Notes under the pieces: model-generated | Databases searched by the model: none | Told to the model about the DNA's origin: nothing | Seen by the model: only the letters and a program-made list of their open reading frames with translations | Part shown: positions 31,136 to 39,338 of the stretch, piece after piece | How the letters are laid out: every line of letters starts with the position of its first letter | How positions within the stretch are numbered: the first letter of the stretch is position 1 | Position numbers and translations under genes: made by a program | Origin: a virus | DNA length: 43,607 nucleotides | Virus record (IMG/VR): IMGVR_UViG_3300049911_000188 | Coordinates: 1 to 43,607 of that record | Direction: 5' to 3' (one strand)

Positions 31136-31396
31136 ATGAAAAAATCTAAACAACACCAACATGAACTCCCAGGGATGCCGAAGATATCAGCCCTGGCTGA
31201 GAAAGCCACAGAGTACTTAAACGAACGCGATGAGCTGCAGCAACAAAAGGACATTGTAGGAGGAATAAAGCAGAAACTCGCCATAGAATTTCAGAAGGCC
31301 GGGGTAAACAAAATACGGATATCTGGCTGTACTATTATTTATAAACATAAGGAAGCAGACAGTATCACAGTAAAAAAAGACCCAGAGAATATATAA
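31136..31396 (+). CDS. Hypothetical coiled-coil protein, 86 aa
   Basis: AAAGGAGG places the start at 31136; the frame opens further upstream within the previous gene. The region LAEKATEYLNERDELQQQKD is a charged helix, followed by a short beta-type tail. Function unknown; similar small proteins sit beside recombination or replication genes of phages. Confidence 0.65.
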   Translation: MKKSKQHQHELPGMPKISALAEKATEYLNERDELQQQKDIVGGIKQKLAIEFQKAGVNKIRISGCTIIYKHKEADSITVKKDPENI

Positions 31397-31416
31397 ACCG
31401 GCGAGGTTGAGAAAAA

Positions 31417-31593
31417 ATGAACACTCAGAAAATCTATGACATAGTTTTTAAATACCTCGATGACTACCCAGACAAGACAATAGCGGTACAGCACATTGCC
31501 GAATTTATAAAAGGAAGAGAGAGGATAAATGGGCGGGGATGGTTAAAAAAAATATGGCCTTTTAGCCGAACCGCCGAGGTTGAGCCAAAATGA
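31417..31593 (+). CDS. Hypothetical protein, 58 aa
   Basis: A possible GAGGTTGAG site upstream of ATG. The start MNTQKIYDIVFKYLDDYPDK looks like a compact helical domain; the C-terminus is basic. The stop overlaps the start of a 22-codon frame (31590-31658). Function unknown. Confidence 0.5.
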   Translation: MNTQKIYDIVFKYLDDYPDKTIAVQHIAEFIKGRERINGRGWLKKIWPFSRTAEVEPK

Positions 31594-31658
31594 TAACAAA
31601 AGAAAAGCGTAAAGAATTCGTGGTCAAAGATAAAACACCCCTTGACAAATTGTCATAA
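31590..31658 (+). CDS. Possible 22-codon small protein
   Basis: A charged peptide (MITKEKRKEFVVKDKTPL) coupled to the previous gene by ATGA overlap. Its last codons contain a promoter -35 element. It may be the true end of the early operon or a chance frame. Confidence 0.25.
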   Translation: MITKEKRKEFVVKDKTPLDKLS

Positions 31659-31670
31659 TTGTGGTAGGAA
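31642..31670 (+). promoter_or_regulatory. Candidate late promoter before terminase genes
   Basis: TTGACA (31642-31647), 17-base spacer, TAGGAA (31665-31670) with an upstream TG. The spacer holds TTGTCATAAT; TGACAAATTGTCA is an inverted repeat. A closely similar arrangement occurs at 33851-33879. It reads into the packaging and head genes. Confidence 0.5.
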
Positions 31671-31693
31671 GAAACCAGAGAGGATGAGACATA

Positions 31694-31816
31694 ATGCTGG
31701 TTAGAATAACGAACTTTATTGGATACGTGCTATTGGCCTTGCTTGCGGCAGGGATAGCATGGGCAGCAGCGATAACCATACTCACCACCAAATTCTGTCT
31801 ATCATGCAAGACATAA
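31694..31816 (+). CDS. Small single-pass membrane protein, 40 aa
   Basis: GAGAGG upstream of ATG. Mostly one membrane helix (YVLLALLAAGIAWAAAITIL) with a short C-terminal tail ending Cys-Lys-Thr. The stop lies inside the terminase small subunit gene, whose translation may depend on it. Function unknown. Confidence 0.5.
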   Translation: MLVRITNFIGYVLLALLAAGIAWAAAITILTTKFCLSCKT

Positions 31817-32403
31817 AGAAACCAAAAACAAAGCAAGAAAAACCCTACCAGTTACTAACTCCTCGGCAAGAGAAATTCTGCCACGAATACTTAAAAGACC
31901 GCAACGGAATGCAAGCAGCAATCCGCGCTAACTATTCACCAAGATCAGCCAAAGAACAAGCATCGAGATTGTTAACCAAGGATAACGTAAGGTATCGAGT
32001 AAACCAGCTCATCGAGGAGCAATTTAATCGGATAAAACTAAGCGCAGACCTTGTAATTAAAGGCCTGCTAAAGATTTCAGAGGCCGATATCCGAGACGCT
32101 TTTGATGAAGATGGCAACCTAAAACCAATAAAAGACCTCCCGGAGCCCATAGCAAAGGCTATAGCAGGCGTTGAGACAGATGAACTATACGATGGTAAGG
32201 GTAGTGATAGGGAGAAAATAGGTGTTACCCGGAAGATAAAATTCTGGAATAAGAACGAAGCGTTAAGAGACTTAGGCCGCCACTTGAAGATGTTCACTGA
32301 TGTTCAAGAAATACGGGGCCTCGAGAACCTCGCAGAGGACATAAAACAGGCCAGAGTGAGGGCAAAGTATGCAGGAACTACTCGCCGAAAAAGCAGAGAC
32401 TGA
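31804..32403 (+). CDS. terS: Terminase small subunit (Terminase_2 type), 199 aa
   Basis: The N-terminal DNA-binding domain reads LTPRQEKFCHEYLKDRNGMQAAIRANYSPRSAKEQASRLL, the Terminase_2 signature, followed by NVRYRVNQLIEEQ and SADLVIKGLLKISEADIRDAF. The start is taken at 31804 (MQDIKKPK), overlapping the membrane ORF; an earlier in-frame ATG at 31759 lies in the membrane segment of that gene. The subunit recognises the phage pac or cos site and activates the large subunit. Its C-terminus overlaps TerL by 35 bases. Confidence 0.9.
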   Translation: MQDIKKPKTKQEKPYQLLTPRQEKFCHEYLKDRNGMQAAIRANYSPRSAKEQASRLLTKDNVRYRVNQLIEEQFNRIKLSADLVIKGLLKISEADIRDAFDEDGNLKPIKDLPEPIAKAIAGVETDELYDGKGSDREKIGVTRKIKFWNKNEALRDLGRHLKMFTDVQEIRGLENLAEDIKQARVRAKYAGTTRRKSRD

Positions 32404-33841
32404 GCGTCAGCTAAGAGAAGACATGGCCTCATATACCAGCGATCCATATGGGTGGGTTTTTTATGCCTTCAAGTGGGGCCAAGGCGAACTGGAAGGCTAT
32501 GATGGCCCAGATAAATGGCAGACAGAGGCGTTAAAATACTTAAGAGACCAGCTGCAAGCCAGAAGGTTGACTCCCTCCCAAGTTATCCAAATAGCCGTAG
32601 CTTCAGGAAATGGGCCAGGGAAAAGTACACTGGCAGCCTGGATAATCCTCTGGGGCCTATCAACCTTTGAAGACACGCGCGGAGTAATAACCGCCAACAC
32701 CGAAACTCAGCTACGCACTAAGAGCTGGGCAGAACTGAGTAAGTGGCACCGGCTATTCATAGCCAAGCATTGGTTTGAACTTACCGCCACAGCCATCTAT
32801 GCAAAGAACCCGGAGCACGAAAGAACCTGGCGTATAGACCAAGTACCTTGGTCAGAGCACAAGACAGAGGCATTCGCCGGCCTACATAACAAAGGCAAGC
32901 GTATAATCGTGATATTTGATGAAGCCTCAGCCATTCCGGACAAGATATGGGAGGTTTCAGAGGGCGCGCTGACAGATGAGAATACCCAAATACTGTGGCT
33001 TGTTTTTGGAAACCCTACTCGCAACACCGGCCGCTTTAAGGAATGCTGGGGTAAATTCAGGCACCGCTGGAAACAATGGCAGATAGATATCCGTAAGAGC
33101 CATCTCGTAAACCAGCAACAGATAAAACAATGGATAGAAGACTTAGGCATAGATAGTGACTGGGTTAGGGTACACGTCCTCGGCGTATTCCCCAAGGCAA
33201 GCGACCTGCAGTTTATCCCCAATGATATAGTAGAAGCAGCCAGGGGCCGTCAGCTCGAGGCCCATAAATACATCTTCGCCCCCAAGATTATAGGCGTAGA
33301 CAACGCTTGGACCGGCGGGGATGAGATAGTACTTGGTTTAAGACAAGGCTTAGTATACCGGCAGCTGCAGGTCTTCCAAAGGAACGAAGACGATGCAATA
33401 ATAGCCGGAGCAGTAGCCAAGTGGGAGGACGCGGAGAAAGCAGACGCAGTATTTATAGACTTAGGCTATGGTACAGGAGTTTTCTCATTTGGCAAACAAA
33501 TGAATCGGCAATGGATGCTTGTATCCTTCGGAGCAAAATCAAACACTATAGGCTTTGCCAATAAACGCGCAGAGATATGGGGCAAGACGAAACAATGGTT
33601 ACAGGAAGGCGGTTGTATGCCCGATGACCAGAGGTTGGCTGATGACTTAACAGGACCCGAAGCATATCCAAAGTTATCCGGAGAGATACTGCTTGAATCA
33701 AAAGAAGACATGAAGAAAAGAGGATTGGCCTCACCCAACAGAGCAGACGCATTAGCCCTGACATTCGCATATCCCGTCGTGAAAAAGAAAAGCAACGAAG
33801 AAGGTGCAGTTCAGAAAAAAGAATACGACCCTCTCGCCTAA
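32369..33841 (+). CDS. terL: Terminase large subunit, 490 aa
   Basis: The packaging motor. The ATPase domain has a Walker A-type loop GNGPGKST (residues 80-87) and Walker B IIVIFDEAS (Asp184, Glu185), plus a coupling-type motif in FGNPTRNTG. The nuclease domain has Asp311 (IIGVDNAW) and Asp364 (AVFIDLGYGTG) and a final acidic site in SPNRADALALTFAYP. Length is normal for the family. Sequence style is like that of BPP-1-group podoviruses. Confidence 0.95.
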   Translation: MQELLAEKAETERQLREDMASYTSDPYGWVFYAFKWGQGELEGYDGPDKWQTEALKYLRDQLQARRLTPSQVIQIAVASGNGPGKSTLAAWIILWGLSTFEDTRGVITANTETQLRTKSWAELSKWHRLFIAKHWFELTATAIYAKNPEHERTWRIDQVPWSEHKTEAFAGLHNKGKRIIVIFDEASAIPDKIWEVSEGALTDENTQILWLVFGNPTRNTGRFKECWGKFRHRWKQWQIDIRKSHLVNQQQIKQWIEDLGIDSDWVRVHVLGVFPKASDLQFIPNDIVEAARGRQLEAHKYIFAPKIIGVDNAWTGGDEIVLGLRQGLVYRQLQVFQRNEDDAIIAGAVAKWEDAEKADAVFIDLGYGTGVFSFGKQMNRQWMLVSFGAKSNTIGFANKRAEIWGKTKQWLQEGGCMPDDQRLADDLTGPEAYPKLSGEILLESKEDMKKRGLASPNRADALALTFAYPVVKKKSNEEGAVQKKEYDPLA

Positions 33842-33850
33842 AAATATCCC

Positions 33851-33879
33851 TTGACAAAATGACATATTTATGTTAGCAA
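33851..33879 (+). promoter_or_regulatory. Candidate promoter downstream of TerL
   Basis: TTGACA (33851-33856), 17-base spacer, TAGCAA (33874-33879) with TG at -15/-14. It matches 23 of 30 bases with the promoter at 31642. The -10 is poor, so the assignment leans on the similarity. It would transcribe two hairpins ending in a terminator. Confidence 0.45.
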
Positions 33880-33954
33880 TATAAACAATAGCAGGCTGAT
33901 CACCTGCAATAGATTTCAAGCCGTTCTCGTCGACGAGTGAGAGCGGCTTTTTTT
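33880..33954 (+). ncRNA. Candidate small RNA with two hairpins
   Basis: No reading frame is evident. GCAGG/CCTGC (33891-33907) is a first hairpin and the terminator at 33918-33954 the second. A promoter-like sequence lies directly upstream, which would give a transcript of about 70 bases. It could also be only an intergenic terminator. Confidence 0.3.
33918..33954 (+). terminator. Rho-independent terminator after terL
   Basis: AAGCCGTTCTC pairs with GAGAGCGGCTT (one G-U pair) around a GTCGACGAGT loop, followed by a T-run to 33954. Its strength is surprising in the middle of the packaging-head operon and means the portal operon probably has its own promoter. Confidence 0.8.
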
Positions 33955-33955
33955 A

Positions 33956-33985
33956 TTGCCTGCGATAATGTCATAATGACATACT
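33956..33985 (+). promoter_or_regulatory. Candidate promoter for portal-head operon
   Basis: TTGCCT (33956-33961) and CATACT (33980-33985) with an 18-base spacer that contains the palindrome ATGTCATAATGACAT (33968-33982). It lies directly after the terminator and 18 bases before the next gene. The shared TGTCA/TGACA elements with the two other late promoter candidates suggest a common regulator. Confidence 0.45.
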
Positions 33986-34002
33986 AAAAAGCGAGGTAGC
34001 CC

Positions 34003-34284
34003 ATGTGTTTTGGAGGAGGAGGAGGATCACCAAGCCCTGCCCCCGCACCAGCAGCAGTATCAGCCCCACCCCCGTCACCAACACCAACAGCCCCACCTAC
34101 AGCACCAGGATCAGCGGAAGAATTCGCATCAAAGATAGCAGAGAAAAAAAGAAAGCAGCTTGCAGCCATAAAATACGGTATAAGCAGCACGGTTAAGACA
34201 TCCGGAGCAGGAGATACTGGTTCGGTTAATCTTCTTATGCCTGCGCTAATGGGTTCGGGCCTAAAAGAAAAGCTGGGAGTTTAA
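34003..34284 (+). CDS. Pro/Gly-rich small virion protein, 93 aa
   Basis: Starts MCFGGGGGSPSP followed by a Pro/Ala/Ser-rich region (residues 10-37), then a basic helix. A small protein with this composition directly upstream of the portal gene is common in T7- and BPP-1-like podoviruses; its role is not known to me. CGAGGT precedes the start and it abuts the portal gene. Confidence 0.7.
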   Translation: MCFGGGGGSPSPAPAPAAVSAPPPSPTPTAPPTAPGSAEEFASKIAEKKRKQLAAIKYGISSTVKTSGAGDTGSVNLLMPALMGSGLKEKLGV

Positions 34285-36042
34285 ATGCCAGAGACAACCA
34301 CAGTAAAAGAGAAGATAGGCACGGGACTGGACAGAAAAGAATTTGAACGCCGTATAACCGCCATGAAGAATGAAACGCAGTCGTGGCTCTCCACTTGGAA
34401 GGATATAAAAGCCTATATAAATCCTACCAGAGGTTTCTTTGACGACCAGCCGAACAAAGGCCAGGCCATAGACCACAAGACTATGCTTGACGGTTATCCC
34501 AGAAGGTGTGCGCGCACTTTAGGCAGTGGTATGACAAGCGGGATGACATCGCCAGCTCGACCGTGGTTTAGACTCGGAGTAGACGATCCCAGTCTGATGG
34601 AACTTGACAGCGTAAAGTTATGGCTCGATATCGTCCAAGAACGAATGATGAATGTATTTTCGCGTTCGAACATCTACGGCGTCTTAACTTCAACATACGA
34701 AGAAGATGGTTCTTTCGGCACCGCAGCAGCAATAATTCTTGAAGACCCCGATACGGTAATCAGGGCTCGCAACTTTACTATCGGCGAATACTGGCTAAGC
34801 ACTGGACCAGACGGAAGAGTAAACGGATTCGGCCGCAAATACTGGCTGACCGTAGGCCAACTGGTGAAAGAATTCGGCATCGATAATGTAAGCCCCTCCG
34901 TAAAAACCTCATACGAAGGCACAAAAGATATAGATAAGTGGGTCGCAGTAATTCACCTGATAGAAGAAAACGACGACAGAATTCCCGACAAAGTAGACTT
35001 CAAGAACATGCCCTACCGTTCTATCCAATGGGAAGAAGGTTCGCCCTTGGACTGCTTCTTAAGGATAGGCGGTTATGAGGACTTTCCCGTTGTAGGACCA
35101 CGCTGGCAAACGACCACTACAGCAGATATCTACGGCAAATCCCCTGGCTGGGATGCCTTAGGCGATGCCAAGATGCTGCAGAAGATGGTGCGCAAAAAAC
35201 TTCTTGGTCTTGACAAGACAGTAGACCCGCCAGTTCAAAAAGATGGCATGGTAAGCGGAGAAGTAAACACCCTGCCAGGAGGCGTAACCACCTCATCAGC
35301 GAATGTTCCTAACGCCGGAGTAAGGCCAGTCTACCAGGTCCAGATAAACCTTAAGGACTTAGATGCCAGTATACGTGAAACTAAGAATGACATCAGTAGC
35401 ATATTCTATACGGACTTATTCTTAATGCTCATGACGTTGGAGAGAAAACAGATAACCGCCAGGGAAGTAGCGGAAAGACACGAAGAGAAACTGTTGATGT
35501 TAGGGCCAGTGCTTGAAAGCTTAGAAAGCGAACTCCTTGACCCGCTCATTGACCGTGCCTTTGCCATAATGCTACGGGTTGGCCTGATACCAGAGCCACC
35601 GCCTGAATTGGAAGGCCAGGACATAAAAGTGGAATATATCTCCATACTTGCTCAGGCCCAGAAGATGGTAGGTACTACGGCCATAGAGCAGGTATGCGCA
35701 TTTGTAGGTCAGTTGGCTGGGATAAGCCCCAGCGTGCTCGACAAGATAGATTGGGACGAGGCAGTAGAGACCTATGCTGAAATGGTAGGTATACCAGCAA
35801 GGATACTGAGAAGTGCCGAGGCCGTAGCAGCGATACGTGAAGCCAAGGCTGATGCTGAATTAAGGATGAAGCAGGCCCAGTCAGGTATGATGGCAGCAGA
35901 AGGAGCCAAGACTTTATCCCAGGCCAAGATGGGTCAGGATGACAAAGGCCAGAACAGTGCTCTTGACGCAGTTATAGCAGCTCTGACAGGAAAGCCTATG
36001 CCGGCAAATCCTGCAAGAGAAGCAATAGCGTCAGTGAGATAA
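34285..36042 (+). CDS. Portal protein (T7-like head-tail connector), 585 aa
   Basis: Long helical protein with the T7-connector pattern: RITAMKNETQSWLSTWKDIKAYINP near the N-terminus, then GYPRRCARTLGSGMTSGMTSPARPWFRL, SNIYGVLTSTYEEDGSFGTAA, PVVGPRWQTTTTADIYGKSPGW, and QMLMTLERKQITAREVAERHEEK-like helices. The C-terminal 60 residues are Ala/Gln-rich. It forms the dodecameric ring through which DNA is packaged and to which the tail attaches. This family marks the phage as a podovirus. Confidence 0.92.
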   Translation: MPETTTVKEKIGTGLDRKEFERRITAMKNETQSWLSTWKDIKAYINPTRGFFDDQPNKGQAIDHKTMLDGYPRRCARTLGSGMTSGMTSPARPWFRLGVDDPSLMELDSVKLWLDIVQERMMNVFSRSNIYGVLTSTYEEDGSFGTAAAIILEDPDTVIRARNFTIGEYWLSTGPDGRVNGFGRKYWLTVGQLVKEFGIDNVSPSVKTSYEGTKDIDKWVAVIHLIEENDDRIPDKVDFKNMPYRSIQWEEGSPLDCFLRIGGYEDFPVVGPRWQTTTTADIYGKSPGWDALGDAKMLQKMVRKKLLGLDKTVDPPVQKDGMVSGEVNTLPGGVTTSSANVPNAGVRPVYQVQINLKDLDASIRETKNDISSIFYTDLFLMLMTLERKQITAREVAERHEEKLLMLGPVLESLESELLDPLIDRAFAIMLRVGLIPEPPPELEGQDIKVEYISILAQAQKMVGTTAIEQVCAFVGQLAGISPSVLDKIDWDEAVETYAEMVGIPARILRSAEAVAAIREAKADAELRMKQAQSGMMAAEGAKTLSQAKMGQDDKGQNSALDAVIAALTGKPMPANPAREAIASVR

Positions 36043-36044
36043 AT

Positions 36045-36182
36045 ATGCCTAAAGAATTAGAAGAAAAATTAAGAAGAGAGGCAGCAGAGCATAAGTCTTG
36101 GTCTAAGAAGAGAAAAAATGCATACATCTATGGAACCTTAAGAAACACGGGTTGGATACCCTCAACTCAGAAGAAAAAATAA
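36045..36182 (+). CDS. Small basic conserved-type phage protein, 45 aa
   Basis: The sequence MPKELEEKLRREAAEHK ... KRKNAYIYGTLRNTGW is of a kind found next to structural genes in many phages; function unknown. The stop overlaps the next start (TAATG). Confidence 0.65.
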   Translation: MPKELEEKLRREAAEHKSWSKKRKNAYIYGTLRNTGWIPSTQKKK

Positions 36183-36481
36183 TGGATCCCGAAGAGAGAC
36201 AGAAAAAGTTAGAGGAACGCAGCAAACAAGAAAGAGAGCGCGAGTTAAACGATATCAGAAAGGTCTTGGCGCTTCCGGAAGGCCGCCGGTTGTTATGGCG
36301 AATCATGAGTGCGGCAGAAACGTTCCTCGCTTCGACCACAGACAAGAGAATAATCGGTCTGATGTTATTCAACGATATCATGAAAGTAGCGCCCGAGGTA
36401 TTCCTGCAGATGCAGAGGGAGTATAAATCTGAGCAAGAAAGTATTAAAAAACAATTTCCTATAGAAGCAGAAGAGTTTTAA
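36182..36481 (+). CDS. Bbp19-like phage protein, 99 aa
   Basis: The block NDIRKVLALPEGRRLLWRIMSAAETF and GLMLFNDIMKVAPEVF matches the Bbp19 pattern, named from the BPP-1 genome. The gene lies between portal and scaffold, its usual place. It is highly charged at the N-terminus. The start is the ATG overlapping the upstream TAA rather than an earlier in-frame codon. Role in head assembly not known. Confidence 0.7.
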   Translation: MDPEERQKKLEERSKQERERELNDIRKVLALPEGRRLLWRIMSAAETFLASTTDKRIIGLMLFNDIMKVAPEVFLQMQREYKSEQESIKKQFPIEAEEF

Positions 36482-36519
36482 TAACTCTTATCCTTCTATG
36501 AGGACAAAAGGAGGCAGAC

Positions 36520-37344
36520 ATGCCAAACCCAGACGGAACACAAACAGCAGAGAAAATAGCAGCCGCAACAGCAGCAAAGGAAGAAAAGAGTTTATTGGAT
36601 GGCGGCGAAGTACCAGCAGTAACAACACAGACACCAGAAGAGATAGCCGCGGCCAAGGCAACACAGGACGCCAAGGACGCAGAAGATAAACGTATCCTGG
36701 AAACAGAGGATGCCAATTTATCCGCAGAGGACAAGGAAAAGAAGCCAGCGCTCGTAAAGGCAAAGGAAGAGAAGCGCCTGCTCGAGACGCCGGAAGCTGA
36801 CCTATCCGCTGAAGATAAAACAGCAAGAGCAGCCTTAATAAAAGCCAGGGACGATGCAGCAAAAGCAGCGCAAGCCAAGGGTGCACCTGAAAAGTATGCT
36901 GACTTCAAGGTGCCTGAGGGTGTTGAGGTTAATCAGCCGATGCTTGAGGAATTCAAGACAACGGCCAAGAAACATAACCTTACCCAAGAGGCAGCCCAGG
37001 AGTTAATAGACCTTCAGGTAAAACACGTACAAGGCATTTCCGAAGGCCTGCTCACCACTTTTAATCAGATCAAAACAGACTGGAAAAAAGAAACCGTCCA
37101 AGAGTTGGGGGCTGATTATAAGAAAGAGTTGGTCTACGCGGGAAAAGCTATCGACAAGTTCGGCACACCTGAACTGCGTGTATTACTGAACCAGACAGGA
37201 GTAGGAAATCACAAGGAGCTGGTGAAATTCTTTGTGAAGATAGGCAAGACCGTAAGTGAAGATACCTTCGTAGACGGAAAGAACAGAACCGGAAAAAAGA
37301 GTGACGCCGAACTGTTCTACGGCGACTCAATGAAAGAAAAGTAA
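36520..37344 (+). CDS. Capsid scaffolding protein, 274 aa
   Basis: A very acidic and Ala/Lys-rich N-terminal half (residues 1-115, repeats of LLETPEADLSAEDK type) followed by a helical domain with YADFKVPEGVEVNQPMLEEF, AAQELIDLQVKHVQ and a short C-terminal basic part. The DFKVPEGVEV segment is characteristic of T7-like and related scaffolds. It directly precedes the major capsid gene, as expected for an internal scaffold lost before maturation. AGGAGG precedes the ATG. Confidence 0.85.
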   Translation: MPNPDGTQTAEKIAAATAAKEEKSLLDGGEVPAVTTQTPEEIAAAKATQDAKDAEDKRILETEDANLSAEDKEKKPALVKAKEEKRLLETPEADLSAEDKTARAALIKARDDAAKAAQAKGAPEKYADFKVPEGVEVNQPMLEEFKTTAKKHNLTQEAAQELIDLQVKHVQGISEGLLTTFNQIKTDWKKETVQELGADYKKELVYAGKAIDKFGTPELRVLLNQTGVGNHKELVKFFVKIGKTVSEDTFVDGKNRTGKKSDAELFYGDSMKEK

Positions 37345-37369
37345 CCTAACCTAAAAAGGAGAAAGTACC

Positions 37370-38377
37370 ATGCCTACTATTGGAAACACAAATCTAACTC
37401 TGATGGATTATGCGAGGCGTGCTGATCCGGATGGGAAGATACAACGCATAGCAGAAATGCTAAATGTCGTAAACGAAGTACTCGAAGACCTCGTGTTTGT
37501 CGAGGGCAACACCACGACTGGGCATAAGACCACGCTAAGGACAGGTCTACCTTCCGTGGCCTGGAGACAAATCAACAAAGGCACCCAGCCGTCCAAGTCT
37601 CAAACCAAACAGCAGTTATTCACTGCTGGTATTATCGAAGGCCTCGGCCGCGTTGACGAAGAACTCGTCAATATAGCAGTAGATAAGGCGGCATTCAGGC
37701 TTTCAGAGAACGCGCCTTTTATCGAGGCGATTTCTCAGCTCATGGCAACAACCCTATTCTACGGCAACGTGGAAATCAATCCCGACAGGTTCACCGGACT
37801 ATCCCCTTATTACTCATCGACGACTGCAGCATCAGGAGATAATGTGATAAAGGGCGGTGGTTCAGGCTCAGATAACACCTCGCTCTGGCTCGTAGTCTGG
37901 GGCGAAAATACCATCCATGCGTTCTTCCCTCGTGGCACCAAAGCAGGTATTGAGCATAATGACAAAGGCCTTGAACTCGTAAGTGACAGTGAATCACCAG
38001 CTGGCCAGTATTATGCTTATATCGACCAGTACAAGACCCGTTTGGGTTTAGCAGTAAGAGACTGGAGATATGCAGTGCGTATCTGCAACTTGGACGTCTC
38101 CGCTTTAGCAACTGCCAGTGATAGTTCCGACAGCTCCGCTAATGTCATCAAGTTCATGATGCAGGCGCTGAACAAAGTACCGAGCCTGAGAATAGGCCGC
38201 GCAGCTTGGTATTGCAATAAAGAAGTAAAGACGGCTCTCGACATCAAGGCGTACAACCATACGAACGTGAACCTGACCATCGAGAAGTTAGAAGGTGGAG
38301 CCCCGATTTCCAGATTTATGGGGATACCGATTCGTCGCTGCGATGCGATTCTAAACGCCGAAACACTCGTAGCCTAA
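37370..38377 (+). CDS. Major capsid protein (BPP-1-like), 335 aa
   Basis: Position after the scaffold and a start LTLMDYARRADPDGKIQRIAEMLN, then FRLSENAPFIEAISQLMATTLFYGN and GLSPYYSS, match the capsid proteins of BPP-1-like phages. The C-terminal part, RFMGIPIRRCDAILNAE, is typical of the final strand of an HK97-fold capsid. It is the abundant head building block. AAGGAG precedes it. There is no sign of a cleaved delta domain. Confidence 0.9.
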   Translation: MPTIGNTNLTLMDYARRADPDGKIQRIAEMLNVVNEVLEDLVFVEGNTTTGHKTTLRTGLPSVAWRQINKGTQPSKSQTKQQLFTAGIIEGLGRVDEELVNIAVDKAAFRLSENAPFIEAISQLMATTLFYGNVEINPDRFTGLSPYYSSTTAASGDNVIKGGGSGSDNTSLWLVVWGENTIHAFFPRGTKAGIEHNDKGLELVSDSESPAGQYYAYIDQYKTRLGLAVRDWRYAVRICNLDVSALATASDSSDSSANVIKFMMQALNKVPSLRIGRAAWYCNKEVKTALDIKAYNHTNVNLTIEKLEGGAPISRFMGIPIRRCDAILNAETLVA

Positions 38378-38440
38378 ACCTTAAGAGAGGAATAGGACGA
38401 TGCAAGATTTATTAACCACTAACCAAAAAGGAGACCCAAG

Positions 38441-38845
38441 ATGATACGCGACCATGATTTGATTTTCTCGGAAGGACAGGTACTTACTGCTTCTGCGCCA
38501 TCCACCGATGTCGTAGATTTATCGAAAGCAGGCGATGCAGTAGGTGGCCAAGAGCTCTATCTCATAGTGCGTGTAGGCACAGTGCTTGATTCAACTGAAG
38601 AAGATGCGGTTCTTCAGATTTCTATTGAGTCTGATTCAGCTGTTGGCTTTGCCACAGCGAAAGTAGTATTAGCCAAATCGGACTTAATAGCTGAAGCAGC
38701 ATGCACGGCCGACACGATAATCTGGAAGATAAAACTTCCTCCAGGCCTAAAGCAATTTGTGCGCGTGTACTATGCTGTAACAGTGCACAACTTCACAACC
38801 GGCACCATCGATGCGTTCTTAACACCGGATGTGAACATAGCATAA
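38441..38845 (+). CDS. Capsid cement/decoration protein (Bbp16-like), 134 aa
   Basis: Beta-rich small protein: LIFSEGQVLTASAPSTDVVDLSKAGDA, then ELYLIVRVGTVLD, and ending FVRVYYAVTVHNFTTGTIDAFL. This pattern and its place directly after the capsid gene fit the jellyroll cement protein Bbp16 of BPP-1, which sits on the capsid shell. AAGGAG precedes the ATG. Confidence 0.75.
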   Translation: MIRDHDLIFSEGQVLTASAPSTDVVDLSKAGDAVGGQELYLIVRVGTVLDSTEEDAVLQISIESDSAVGFATAKVVLAKSDLIAEAACTADTIIWKIKLPPGLKQFVRVYYAVTVHNFTTGTIDAFLTPDVNIA

Positions 38846-38865
38846 AAGTAGGTAAATGAGTGAGG

Positions 38866-38893
38866 CCTGCTCTACGCTCCAAGGTGGGGCAGG
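38866..38893 (+). terminator. Hairpin after cement gene
   Basis: CCTGCTCTAC and GTGGGGCAGG form a 10-bp stem including two G-U pairs with an 8-base loop, followed by TCTCTTC. Possibly a partial terminator or an RNA stabiliser that lowers expression of the tail genes relative to capsid. Confidence 0.5.
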
Positions 38894-38973
38894 TCTCTTC
38901 AAACTAATCCTTGCCGTAACTAATGGAACGACTAACACTCGCCATTGCTGACGCGTAAGGAGAAAGGAATAAA

Positions 38974-39321
38974 ATGGCAAAGTATCAAGTCTTACGGGAT
39001 TGCTATGGGTTCCAGAACAGGTATTGGGAAAAGGGGATGATAGTAGATATAGGCCCCAAAGAGAATCCTCCCCATCATTTTAAGCTTATAGACGGAAAAA
39101 ACCCAGGACCTAAAGCAACCGAAGGCCAGGAGCCAAAGGAAGCAAGCACTGCCGCTGGAATAGCGCGCGAAGAGATGTTGGCCGAGGCCAAAAGCCGCGG
39201 CATTAAAGATGCTGAATTCCTAAACCAGGATGAACTGCTGGAAGTATTAGCCAAAGATATCAGTCGGCAGAAGATTACGGCTATTATACAGAAGGCTAAG
39301 GCACGTCAGCAAAAAAAGTAA
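38974..39321 (+). CDS. Hypothetical virion protein, 115 aa
   Basis: The start YQVLRDCYGFQNRYWEKGMIVDIGP is a short beta-type domain; the rest is a linker and a small helical domain (LAEAKSRGIKDAEFLNQDELLEVLAKD). It sits between capsid and tail genes, the usual place of neck or completion proteins, but I cannot assign a function. AAGGAGAAAGGAA upstream. Confidence 0.7.
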   Translation: MAKYQVLRDCYGFQNRYWEKGMIVDIGPKENPPHHFKLIDGKNPGPKATEGQEPKEASTAAGIAREEMLAEAKSRGIKDAEFLNQDELLEVLAKDISRQKITAIIQKAKARQQKK

Positions 39322-39338
39322 GATAATCCGGAGGTCTT

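Noticed and set aside
33984-34190. A minus-strand frame rich in Gly/Ala opposite the small Pro-rich gene
   Set aside because: It is the complement of the Pro/Ala codons; no ribosome site.
38400-38444. A 14-codon frame between capsid and cement genes (MQDLLTTNQKGDPR)
   Set aside because: Too short to support. It has a weak ribosome site and overlaps the real site of the next gene.
38856-38951. A 31-codon frame after the cement gene
   Set aside because: No good ribosome site; most of it is the hairpin at 38866-38893.
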